A stretch of 64,000 bases of DNA from the NCBI GenBank assembly GCA_016618085.1, contig JABLTG010000081.1:1-64000 (forward strand), given 5' to 3'. Both the position numbers and the translations under genes were made by a program. Each line of letters opens with the position of its first letter. Position 1 is the first letter of the stretch. The stretch comes from Neovahlkampfia damariscottae. Lineage: Eukaryota; Heterolobosea; Selenaionea; Neovahlkampfiida; Neovahlkampfiidae. Below, piece by piece: positions 9,889 through 19,788 of the stretch. The notes beneath the pieces were generated by a model. It made no database searches. It saw nothing but the letters and a program-made list of their open reading frames with translations, and was not told the origin of the DNA.

Positions 9889-12800
9889 TTATTTTTTTCT
9901 AATCACTTTTTTTTTATCATTTTGATAATATTTAAATTGATATCTAATTGTTGGGAGTGCAGTAACAGGTTTACTTTCATATGTAGCACTACATGAAAAT
10001 TCAAGATATTTCTTATTTGAATCAAATTTTTTACCAAGAAATGCTTGAACTAATTTTCCAACAGGAGCAGCTAATAATTGATCATTTTTATTCATATCAA
10101 CATAAATTGGATTACCACCATAAACTAACATAATAACATCTAATGAATATCTTTCTTTCAAAATATTAATTAATTTTCCAAGTGAAATATCTTCACCTTC
10201 TGAAATATCAAATCTATCCCATAAAGTGAATTTTCCAAGAAATTCTTTTTCACAAGGAGGTGGTGTTGATTGTTGAACTGAATTAAAAGCTAATGAAATA
10301 TATGAATTTCTAAAGTAATCAATTTCTTTGTTTTGAAGAATTTTATAAGTTTCATTTCCAATTAAACCTGTAACCATTGCAGTTGTTGTAATCATTGCAG
10401 GAATGATATTACCTGCAATACCTTTTGTTTTATGTTTATCTGCTTCTGGAATACCATATGCTGATGCTCTTATATTTGATGCTGATGTAATAAAATCCAT
10501 ATGAAAATTTTCATCTAAATCTTTTTCAAAATCAACTGGATTGACTTTAAAGTCTTTAAATTTTTCAATATTTTTTAAATCATCTTTAATCATTTTATAA
10601 TAATTTTCTCTTTTTTCTTTTTCTTCTTTTGATTCTTCTTTTTGTTGTTCTTCTTGTTGTTCTTCTTCTTCTTCATTTCCAGTTACAACTTTTTTCATTT
10701 TATAAATTGGTAATTTTGTTTTTTCACAAATTTCTTCATATTTTTTTTCATTATAATCTTTTGGTATTTCAATTTGATAAACATCTGAATATAATTTTGA
10801 TGCAGAATAAATGAATTGTTTGTGTGAAAATTCTTTAAAATCAAATGATAATATTTTTGGACATTTTTTATTTCCAGACCAAAATGCACCACCACTTTCA
10901 GTTTTATGATCAACTGGATATTTTGCAAGAATATCTTTAATTAAATGAATAAAAATTTCTTCAAATTTTGATCTTGCCCATTCAATACATTCATCAAATG
11001 AATTTGGTCTTTTTGTTAATTTATACCAAATTGATTCTAAAACAAATAAATCTGATTCATTTTTTGAAATGAATTCTTCAGGATTTGAAAGATATGAAAA
11101 TGCAGATTTAACTGAACTTGTAAAAAATGAATCAAATAATTGTCTTGACCAAATAATTGTATGTTGAATTAAATTTGGAAATGTATGAACTGTACATTGT
11201 GGTAATGCTTTTTGTGGTGCATCTTTAGTTGATGCATAACTTTTAGTTTTATTTGGAATAATAACTTGTGAATTAGCTAATGTTCCAAGTGTACCTGATT
11301 CTAAAAGTGGTTTACAATAAAATATACATCTTGAATCAACATAAAGACGTGCTTGTACATTATCTAATGCATTTGTAACAAAATCTAATCCATCCCAAAA
11401 TTTATCATTAAATACATTTTCTGTTTCTGGTCCAACTCTATCTTGAAGTGCAAATACATTAAAACAATTATTCATTATTTTTGCAGCATCACATGCAACT
11501 GTTGATTTCATTGATCCAACATGTTCTTTTCTAAATAAAAATTGTCTACTTAAATTTGAAACATCAATTGTATCTAAATCTGTAACATATGTTTTTCCTT
11601 TTGGTCCACATGAAATTCCCATCATTGCATAATTCTTAATATATTCACATCCAAGTGCACCTGCTCCAACAATAAATGATTTTGAATTTCCTAATTTCTT
11701 TTGAAATTTATTACCAAAAACAGCAATTTGACCATCATAACGTGATTCAATTGGTTTACAATCATCTTCTGTTGGCATTGGATCATTAACTGATTCCAAC
11801 ATTGTATAATAATAAAGTTGATTAATTGGCATATATTTTTTTGTAATTGATTTTAAAACTTCTTGTGCAACAGCTGCTCCAAGAAATGTTACAGTTGGAT
11901 TTAAATTTCCACTTGAAGTATAACAAAATTTTAAAAGATATTCTTCATCAACAAAAACACTTTCTAAATATTTATCTCCTTCATTAATTTCTTTTGATAA
12001 CTTAATAAATAATTTTCCATCTTCTTCATTATATGGTTTTGGATATCTTTTAGTTTCTTCAAAAAATTTTCCAAGTGTTAAAAATCCAAGATGAAGTAAT
12101 GTTTCACGTGAAAAATTGATCCATTGATAATTTGGTTTTTCCAAATTTTCTGAAAGTGAAACCTAAAAAAAAATAAAAATAAAATTTAACAAAATTACCA
12201 TTTTAAATTCTTCTGTTTGTGGTACACTTTCATAATAACCACCTGTTGTGTATTTTTCATTTTTTGTTAACCCAGTAACATAAAATCTTTGAGCATCAAT
12301 TCTATAAATTTTTCTTGGTATTCCATCATTTAATTCTTCAATACCTCCAACTGAATGAAATCTAACTTCATTTCCATCCATCATTGTATGTGGATTTGGA
12401 TTTTCTTCATCTGTGATATCAATAATAGCTGAACCATCAGGAATTATTGTAATTTTATCACTCTTTTCAACTTTTGCTATTTTGAAATATTAATATTAAA
12501 ATAAACGAACAGAGATCAACAATTTCAACAATTGGATAATCATTTTGATCAACATCATTTAAAACACCCATATTTTGAGACATTATGATATTTGAAATGA
12601 TACCATTGTTTTCTTCCATTCCAATATCAAGTGATTTAAAATTACCAACATCAACAAAAGCAGCAGAACAAAGACCAGCAGCAATGCCAGAAATGAAAAC
12701 AATTCCTTTTTTATGACATAATTCTGCTGTATCTTTAAGTTCTGTAAATAAATTATCTGTAAAAACAACAACCTAAAAAGTTATAAAACAAAATTCATTC

Positions 12801-13241
12801 ATACACTAAATTGAGAAAGAAATTCTTCAGAAAGAGTTTCACTTGAATGTTGAGTAATAGTACAATCTTCATTCAATTCTTTTAATTTTGCAATTGATTC
12901 TGAAACTCTATTCTTTCCGATACTTTCTTCAGTCAAAAAAAACTTTTGTTGTTAATTTTTTTTTTTTTTACTTGAGATGATAAATCATGATATGAAGTAG
13001 GTTTTGGATCATAGAGAACTAAATTTTGTACTCCCATTAAAATGATGTTTTTAGCAACTTCAACGCCAAGTCCACTTAAACCACACAAAAGAACTTTTGA
13101 TGATTTCAAGGCTTTCATTGCTTCAACACCAATAATTCTTTCTTGTCTATCATAACGAATATCACCTTTGGATTTTTCTTGTCCTTCTTTTATTTTTTCC
13201 ATTCTTCTTTTTTTAAACTTTGATAATTGGTTGGTTTCCAT
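9889..13241 (-). CDS. UBA1: ubiquitin-activating enzyme E1
   Basis: Five exons (9889-12162, 12199-12476, 12511-12772, 12805-12942, 12972-13241) give 1,073 residues, typical for UBA1 (human 1,058). The inactive adenylation half starts YDRQERIIGVEAMKALKSSKVLL.GLSGLGVEVAKNIIL. The active half has the nucleotide-binding GAGALGCEYIKNYAMMG and NLSRQFLFR. The catalytic cysteine lies in ALPQCTVHTFPN, near residue 639. The C-terminal ubiquitin-fold domain ends with FKYYQND.KKVIRKK. It activates ubiquitin with ATP and passes it to E2 enzymes. An acidic insertion (EEEEQQEEQQ) lies in the second catalytic half. All four introns lie in the first 30% of the coding sequence. The ATG at 13241 is the only one before the conserved region. 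Confidence 0.96.
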
Positions 13242-13311
13242 CAATCAAATTTAATCTTACAAAAAAAGGTCTATTTTTAGAACACAACAATTCTCATCAG
13301 ATTTTCAATTT

Positions 13312-14292
13312 TTATTCATAAATAAAATTTAAGTCTTTGAATTTTACTTTATAGATAAATGGGAAATGAAATTGAAAAATTCCTAAATTTACAAAATGTG
13401 ATGTTGACCAGACTTTCAAAGTTTTACCATAGCACGAGACTAAATTCTGATTATCCAAAAAATAAAAAGCACTTGGTGATCCAAATTCATTCATTTGTAA
13501 TTTCTTTAAAGATTTCAACTTATTCATTGACAAATCAACAATTTCTAGTTTATTTTTGAGGGATGCAAGAAGAAAGATATTTTCATCAATTTTTTGGACC
13601 ATAATCAATCCTGTATAAGGAAAATATTTTGGTTTGTCATTTTTGAAAAACCAAAATCCTTGAGATGAAAGAACAATGCAATACTCATTTTCATTGAATA
13701 CTTTTGGCCTCATCATTCCATATGAAGAGATATTTGAATTGTACAAAACATTATCATTGTCTACAACTAAAATTCTGTGACCTTCTCTTGAAACGATGTA
13801 CTTTGTCTCTGAAATAAAAACGATTGGATCATCCATTTCAATTTTGAGTTTTGATGGAAATTTGGTTGATTTGATGAGATTTGCTTGTGAATCATGAAGA
13901 TTAAAGCTCTCAGAATCATATGAAATATAATGTAATTCTTTGGGTATTGTTGTATTAATATGACTAAAATGATCCATTTCAATCCATTTTTTAGTCAAAT
14001 AATTTATGAAAAACTGAGAATGCCGAACTGTTATCAATAAATTTCCATTTTTTAAATCAATTATATTTTCTATACTTGTTAATCTTTCATCCATAAATTT
14101 CCATATAACTTTGTTTTGTTCATAGTCAAGTACTTCAAGAAAACCATGTTGATATTGAATTCGACAAAAAACAATGATATAATTTCCTGAAGTAAAAGTT
14201 GATATATTACCTGTATATACTTTGGTAAAAATATCATAATCAACAACTTTTTTTCTGAATGTTGGAGCAGGAGGTGCTAAAGAATGATTCAT
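13312..14292 (-). CDS. WD40/beta-propeller-like protein, function unknown
   Basis: Single-exon gene of about 326 residues. The start at MNHSLAPPAP (14292) is the first ATG in a frame that is closed just upstream. The protein is rich in beta-type segments spaced about 40 residues apart: VIWKFMDERLTSIENIIDLKNGNLLI, YIVSREGHRILVVDNDNVLY, NEYCIVLSSQGFWFF, ENIFLLASLKNKLEIVDL and NLVSCYGKTLKVWSTSHF. The last is a typical WD-repeat end (GKTLKVW). This suggests a six- or seven-bladed propeller. I do not recognise a specific family. It follows the 14356 gene on the same strand by 63 bp. Confidence 0.6.
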   Translation of the reverse strand: MNHSLAPPAPTFRKKVVDYDIFTKVYTGNISTFTSGNYIIVFCRIQYQHGFLEVLDYEQNKVIWKFMDERLTSIENIIDLKNGNLLITVRHSQFFINYLTKKWIEMDHFSHINTTIPKELHYISYDSESFNLHDSQANLIKSTKFPSKLKIEMDDPIVFISETKYIVSREGHRILVVDNDNVLYNSNISSYGMMRPKVFNENEYCIVLSSQGFWFFKNDKPKYFPYTGLIMVQKIDENIFLLASLKNKLEIVDLSMNKLKSLKKLQMNEFGSPSAFYFLDNQNLVSCYGKTLKVWSTSHFVNLGIFQFHFPFIYKVKFKDLNFIYE

Positions 14293-14355
14293 TTTTATTG
14301 GATGAAAAATCAATTCTGATGGATTTATTTTTGACTCTAACAACTCATTGAAGTA

Positions 14356-15189
14356 TCAAAATTTAGTCAATTGATTCAACATCCCACTTATCCTATCAGC
14401 TTCAATATTTGATAATTTTTCATTTTTTGATGTTAAAAATGAATCTAATAAAATTCTTCTTCTTTCTTCTCTATCATGCAAAGTTTTCTTTGACAGAACT
14501 TTTAAAGTTGGAAATTTCTTTAAATTTTCATTTTTTTTGAAATACTTATTTTTTAAATTCTCAACTTGATCAATACTTGGATGATACAAAAATAATGGAT
14601 CATCATCAATTTCTCTAAAAATTAATTTGTTATATTTTCTATAATATTCATCTTTCAAATAAGGAGAATAAAGATAATGTTTCACTAATTCATTTAATGT
14701 TTCATTTTCTTTCATTTGAGTAATTTCATTTTTTTGTTCATAAATTCTTTCTTCTTCTTCTACCAAATATGAATTGTACTTTAATTGTTGATACAATTTT
14801 AAGATATCATCAAAATCTTTAATCAAATGTTGATTTTTATTTTTGACTATAATATTAAAATTCTTTGGATTTGATGAATTGGTGATGGAACTTTCCATAA
14901 ATGAAGTGGAATAATTAAATTCAGAATTCAATGATTGAAAACTATCTATTAACTCATTTGTATTATAAAAATTATTTTCAATTGAGAATAAATGATTATT
15001 TTCATGTTTTGGATATTTAAAATCAAATTGAAATTGACCATTTGAGGTTTCTTTCCATCTTGGATCTAAAGCATGGTCAATTGAAACATTTTTTAAATTG
15101 TCCAATTCAATTGAATTGAAACTGATTTGATTTAAAAAATTTGAAATCCATTGAAATATTTTGTTTAAAGTTTCTAAATCAATCTTCAT
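14356..15189 (-). CDS. uncharacterised protein
   Basis: Single-exon gene of about 277 residues with a TGA stop, start taken at MKIDLETLNKIF. The frame is open a little further to 15243 but has no ATG there. It is rich in Asn, Ser, Lys and Glu, without signal peptide or membrane segment. Features seen: an amphipathic N-terminus (LNKIFQWISNFLNQISF), an acidic helical stretch (LVEEEERIYEQKNEITQMKENETLNE), and a basic C-terminal helix (LHDREERRRILLDSF) ending in DRISGMLNQLTKF. I do not recognise it. It lies between the kelch gene and the propeller gene, all on the minus strand. Confidence 0.5.
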   Translation of the reverse strand: MKIDLETLNKIFQWISNFLNQISFNSIELDNLKNVSIDHALDPRWKETSNGQFQFDFKYPKHENNHLFSIENNFYNTNELIDSFQSLNSEFNYSTSFMESSITNSSNPKNFNIIVKNKNQHLIKDFDDILKLYQQLKYNSYLVEEEERIYEQKNEITQMKENETLNELVKHYLYSPYLKDEYYRKYNKLIFREIDDDPLFLYHPSIDQVENLKNKYFKKNENLKKFPTLKVLSKKTLHDREERRRILLDSFLTSKNEKLSNIEADRISGMLNQLTKF

Positions 15190-15283
15190 TTTTCCAAACA
15201 AATGAAGGTGGAATTGGATTGGTTTATTTTTTTGTCCAACCAATTTGCATAAAAAAAAAAAACAGAGAAGGTGGAGAAAATAG

Positions 15284-16518
15284 TTATTTTATAATTACAT
15301 CATGAAAGTCACATACACCTTTTAAACAATTCTTTAAATTTTCAAATTGATTAGAAAAAGCGAATATGTTCAATTCAAAAATATCTGATTTTACACTATT
15401 TCCATCAAAACCACCAAAGATAAATAATCTACCATTATAGAAACAACTTGAATGTGTGCTTCTACTTATAGGTCCAAAATTTGAACATTTAATTTCTCTC
15501 CAATAATTGTTGAAAAAATCAAATTCAAAAACAGAAGAATTCAATTGACAATTACCTGAAAATCCAAGAGTAACAAACCTAAATTTACTTATTAGAAATT
15601 CAAAATTATTTACATTTTGTTTTTATAAATTACTGAAGTGTGAGAATATCTTGATGTAGGTATATCACCAAATTGTTGAATGATTCTCCATTTTTTTGAA
15701 TCAAAGTTGAAACTAAATAATGAATTTGAACATATTCCGTAAGTAAATCCACCAAAAATGATCATTTCATTTCTAATTACATTTGATGAATGATATTCAA
15801 AAATTGGTGGAAGAACATCATTTGAAGGAGAATATATTTCCCAATTTTTAGCATCAAGCTTATCAGAAAAATTTAATTTATAAATTTCATTAATTGGTGA
15901 ATTTCTTTCAAAGCCATTGTAACCTGTTGAAATTTTAAAAATTATTTCAACAAATTACCTCCGAATAAATATAATGAATTGTTAAAATTCACTAGAGTAT
16001 GAGCAAATCTATTGAATTTTAGTTATTTTGAAGAAGTACCGATGACCTGGAGTGACATCATAATTTTCAAGAACTACTAAATTCCATTGATTTTTGGAAG
16101 TATCAAATTTGAACAAAGTTGATTGAGCACCAAAATTATCACCACCTTTTTGAAACAATTAATTCATTTTTAATGTTACCATAAAGATAAATTTGATCTC
16201 CAATTGACGCTACAGCATGTCTATAAACTTCTATTTAATTTAGATTTGAAAGAATTGAAATCATTACGAGGTGAATTTCCCTTGTACGGGATAACATTTA
16301 CAGTTTTATTTTTTAAATTAAATTTGATCAATTGATTTGAAATTGCAAAATTTTCATCGCAACCACCAAAATTGTACCATTCATCATCTAATTGAACTCA
16401 TTTGAATTAGTACCACACATTGATTACCATGTAAAACTGAAGAGTGAAAATATATTGGAATTAAATGTTTCTCACAAAAAACATTCGACCAACTTGCTTC
16501 ATGATTTAAAACTTCCAT
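15284..16518 (-). CDS. kelch-repeat protein
   Basis: Seven exons (15284-15578, 15614-15923, 15959-16008, 16040-16145, 16180-16230, 16268-16387, 16428-16518) join to 340 residues. Kelch blades are plain: the glycine pairs FGGCDENF, LYGGDNFGAQ, LFGGYNGFER, IFGGFTYG, TLGFSGN and IFGGFDGN are each followed, after 20-30 residues, by an aromatic such as W..I or WN. SRYSHTSV and SRSTHSS are the matching R-x-x-H strands. About six blades are seen, enough for one propeller. There is no BTB, F-box or membrane segment, so the partner and function are open. The start MEVLNHEASW is the first ATG downstream of the MOB1 stop. Six introns in 1.2 kb make it one of the most interrupted genes here. Confidence 0.8.
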
Positions 16519-16579
16519 TCCTATTCGCCAAAAAAGAAAATGTCAAAAAACGTCATTATTTCATGAAAAAAAAAATGAT

Positions 16580-17467
16580 TTATTTTTTGTTTTTAAGTTT
16601 ATTTTTGAATTCTTCACCAAGGATGATTCCAATTTGTTCTTCTAAAACAACAATTTCATTTTCTTTAATAAGTTCAAATTCGAAGACAAAGAACATACTT
16701 TTGAGGAAGAAAAATGTTAAAAATTAAAAAAAGTTTACAAGTGTTTGAAACAAGTATTTAAATGAGCTTCTTCACCTTGATTTGCAATTTCCTTTAAATG
16801 AGTATGATAAAGATGCGCATAGATTCTAAATAATCTTTTGAAAATATCTTTAACAATTTTTTGAAAATTGCTTGGAAATGGAACAGATGGATCTGATGGA
16901 AAGATTTTATCATCATTTACTTGTTCTTCAATCCAATTCATTAAAAGTTCAAAATAAACAGGTGCAGTAACTGAAGTTGGTTTTTGATATTTTTTATCTT
17001 TTTTATTCATCCACATGTATTCCTATTAATAAGAGTTATTAATTATCAATTTTTGTTTACGAATTCTTCTGTGGCAATCATTTTTGGACAGTTTGTATTA
17101 GTACAATGTTCAATAACAGAACCATAAAGAATATTGATACCATTAATAAAATCAACAACATGAACAGCTATTAGTTATGTTTTAATTTTTTTTTTTGATA
17201 TTTTTTTACCTAACCATTCGTCTTTTGATTCACCTTTTGGACATTTAACTGTGAAAAAAAAAATGAATTAATATGGTTTTTAATTATATTTTACCTGCTT
17301 TTGCAAGGTCAACATTTGATCCAAGTGAGTCGTTTCCAAGTGTGACAGGTTTATTTAATCTTTTTTTCATAGATCCTTTTTCATCAATTTTAACTTTTTT
17401 GAATGTTCTGTAATTTCCTCCTCTATTTGGTTTAGTTTAAGTAATATGATTACAATAAATTGAACAT
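16580..17467 (-). CDS. MOB1: MOB1 kinase activator
   Basis: Six exons (16580-16697, 16739-17022, 17061-17167, 17210-17248, 17295-17422, 17454-17467) give 229 residues (human MOB1 has 216). The first exon is only 14 nt, coding MFNLL before GGNYRTFKK. The Mob/phocein core is clear: IEHCTNTNCPKM holds the two zinc-binding Cys, and PVYFELLMNWIEEQVNDD, LFRIYAHLYHTH and EEAHLNTCFKHF hold the His pair. The last exon (MFFVFEFELI..) supplies the final helix. MOB1 binds and activates NDR/LATS kinases in Hippo-type and mitotic-exit signalling. The tail is shorter and more basic than usual (FKNKLKNKK). Confidence 0.9.
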
Positions 17468-17584
17468 TTCTTCTGTGTTGTTTTTTTTTCGTTCTTTTTT
17501 TAGTAAAATATAATTGGTTAATTTTTGTTGGTTAATTATTATTGGTTTAAACTCCCTGACTCAAGTTGTTGAAGTATTTTGAGA
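17468..17584. promoter_or_regulatory. shared 5' region of MOB1 and the YqcI-like gene
   Basis: 117 bp lie between divergent start codons. Three ATTGGT/TTGGTT motifs (reverse CCAAT) occur at 17513-17520, 17528-17534 and 17541-17548, an unusual cluster that supports a CCAAT-dependent bidirectional promoter. Confidence 0.45.
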
Positions 17585-18670
17585 ATGTTGATGGAAAATT
17601 TTTTGAACTTTATTCATGCAAGAAAACCTGAAAATAAGGAACGAAAATATTTACTTTTTCTGTTTCCATTTTCTTGTTTTTTATTATTTTCTTCCAATTA
17701 CAAAACAATATTCATTGGACTTTTATTTTCTTTTATTTTTTATTTTTTATACAATTTTATTAATTCAAAATTTATAAGCAAGAATAAAATTAATAAAAAA
17801 GATGAATCTGATCGTTTAAAAGTAATAACAAATGAATTTTAAAAAAATAGATTTTGAATAGAATGAAATTACAAAAAACTATGACTGAATGGGTACTTTC
17901 AAACGAAAATTCACCATTTTCATATGATCCTTTGAATTGTTTCGCTTTACAAAAATTTAAACCGATAAAATCAAACACAGGTATCTTCAATTAAAATATT
18001 TATTCATTTTTTTAAAGAATGTATTTTTGCAAAAAGTTCAAAAGTATGGGGATCTAATAATTAGTATATATAAATCAAAATACTAAAATATAGTGATGTA
18101 AACTTGTCTCTTGAAGAAAATATCTTATCTTCAATACCAATGTTGATAAAATTTTTTTCAATATATCATGATCCAAATGATTTCTTGGATGGATTTATTT
18201 TTGAAATCAAAGGTGATAAATATGGTGACACTGTTGAAAATTTTGCTAAAACAGTTGCAAATGTATTAAAAATCATTTCTGAAAATGATCCATCACAAAA
18301 AAATTGTATTGCAAACCCAAATGTGAGCAAGAAGGGTTGGCATTTTGAATTTAATTCAATAATGATATTTGTAACAACATTTGCACCTTGTTATCCAAAA
18401 ACAAATGCAAGATATGCTTTTGGAGTTAAAGATAGTTGTTTTATACTATTACAACCATATGAAAGTTTTTCATATCATGAATTGTCACCTGATACACCTC
18501 ATACAAATTGGGATAATCCAAAAACTGAAAGAGATAAAATTAGAATTGCCTTTAAAGATTCAGGACGTCAATATTTCATTCCAGAGAGTGTTTATTATCC
18601 AACTGCGGAACATATTGTCAAACCAGAAATTGAAAAAGGTGATTTTGTCAATTGGTGGAAATATATTTAA
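17585..18670 (+). CDS. membrane-anchored YqcI/YcgG-like protein
   Basis: Four exons (17585-17821, 17851-17980, 18018-18063, 18094-18670) give 329 residues. Residues about 20-60 form one or two membrane spans (YLLFLFPFSCFLLF, then FIGLLFSFIFYFLYNF). After a Lys-rich linker, the soluble part resembles the YqcI/YcgG family of bacteria and some eukaryotes: WVLSNENSPF at the start, CIFAKSSKVWG, then a strand FIFEIKG, WHFEF..MIFVTTFAPCYP, NARYAFG.. and ILLQPYESF. Some bacterial members are haem-dependent N-hydroxylases. Function here is inferred only from this loose match, and no conserved haem ligand can be named from sequence alone. The 29-nt first intron joins what look like two separate genes. 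The soluble part may be of bacterial origin. The family call is moderate and the gene structure firmer. Confidence 0.55.
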
Positions 18671-18711
18671 AAAAGATTTATAAACGTGTAACATTTCTTA
18701 TTTCTTTTTTT

Positions 18712-19152
18712 TCACAGTCCATCCAAATTCTGATCTATCAGTTTTACAACTAAAGTCAAAAAAAATGTTACAACTAAAATTAAAGTTCCTATCAAAATTA
18801 CAACAGCAGAAACATATCCTGTTTGTTTTTAGTATTCATTTTTTATCAAACCCAAAATTATAATATCAGTGGCTAAAAATGAAATCACCAATGGTAAACC
18901 TATTATCAAAACACATACTTTTTTTTTTTAGTTTTTTTTTTCTTATTTTTTACCACCTGATATACAAAGTAAAGCAATAATATTTAATAATTTTGAAGTG
19001 TGATCGATGACATACAATTGTGGTGTTGCAGCAACTGTTTTTGTTTTATCAATCACAGCTTTTGATGTATCTATCATCGTTTTTACTCTTTGTCTTACAT
19101 TTTTTTCGGAATTTGGAATTGGTTGAGTTGTATTGTCAGAATGAGTGGACAT
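18712..19152 (-). CDS. small multi-span membrane protein, family unknown
   Basis: Three exons (18712-18818, 18852-18917, 18954-19152) code 123 residues with a TGA stop. The first 50 residues are polar and Thr/Lys-rich (QRVKTMIDTSKAVIDKTKTV), possibly an amphipathic helix lying on a membrane. Three hydrophobic segments follow: LLNIIALLCISGVCVLIIGL, PLVISFLATDIIILGY and SAVVILIGTLILVVTFFLTL. It ends VKLIDQNLDGL. Size and layout are like small reticulon- or peroxin-type membrane shapers, but no signature is present. A CCAAT box at 19170-19179 is 18 bp upstream of the start. I do not recognise it. Confidence 0.6.
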
Positions 19153-19199
19153 TGACGTTGAAAAATTGAACCAATAAAAAATAATTAAATTTGATTTAT

Positions 19200-19694
19200 T
19201 TAATTTTCATCCTCAGACGAATCTTCGTCTGAAGAATATGAATATGAAATTCTATTTGGGTTTCCTTCATATTCTACTTCTTCATCTGAATCATATTCCT
19301 CTTCCTCTTCAATTTCTTCTTCTTCGTCAGTTTTTGTTGTTTCGTCTTTAAATGGAAATATATTCAATTCTTTCAAATACTGTACATCGTCTTTCTGCAA
19401 AACATGAATTATAATTCCCTAATTTTTAGTTTTTGATTTTTTTGATACTTTTATTTGAAATCCTTTTGTAGTTGAGTTTACTTCCGCTTGTTTGATTACT
19501 ATATAATGTCCTTTACTTATCCAAATTTTTCTTTTAAATTTATTTGGCATGAGACAGAGAATTTGCTCTTCATTTGCAAATTCAGCAAAAACTTGATTAT
19601 TTCCTCTTAATTCTAAAACTCTTACAACATGCTGGTCTTCTGTTGGAATTGGATGAGTATTTTGATTCATCAAATGTTTTCTGGATTTGCTCAT
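19200..19694 (-). CDS. EIF1AD: EIF1AD, eIF1A-like S1/OB-fold protein
   Basis: Two exons (19200-19418, 19449-19694) give 154 residues (human EIF1AD has 165). The OB fold shows QHVVRVLELRGNNQVFAEFA, QILCLMPNKFKRKIWISKGH and, after the 30-nt intron, IIIHVLQKDDVQYLKELNIFP, each aligning with the human protein (QIVRVLRTPGNN, VSMPSKYRKNIWIKRGD, FVLCKDHVRSLQKEGFWP). The C-terminus is an acidic Ser/Glu tail, as in the family. EIF1AD takes part in late 40S subunit maturation. A CCAAT box lies at 19729-19738. Confidence 0.9.
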
Positions 19695-19788
19695 TTTTAG
19701 TTATGTTAAAAATTGAAAAAGTCAAACAACCAATCAAAAGATAAAAAGAGTCAATTTACTTTTTGAAATTGAAAATTTTTTATTTTTT

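Noticed and set aside
16600-16697. This exon as the start of the kelch gene
   Set aside because: It splices in frame to the MOB1 exon and supplies the missing MOB1 C-terminal helix. Joining to kelch would need an untypical intron of over 100 nt.
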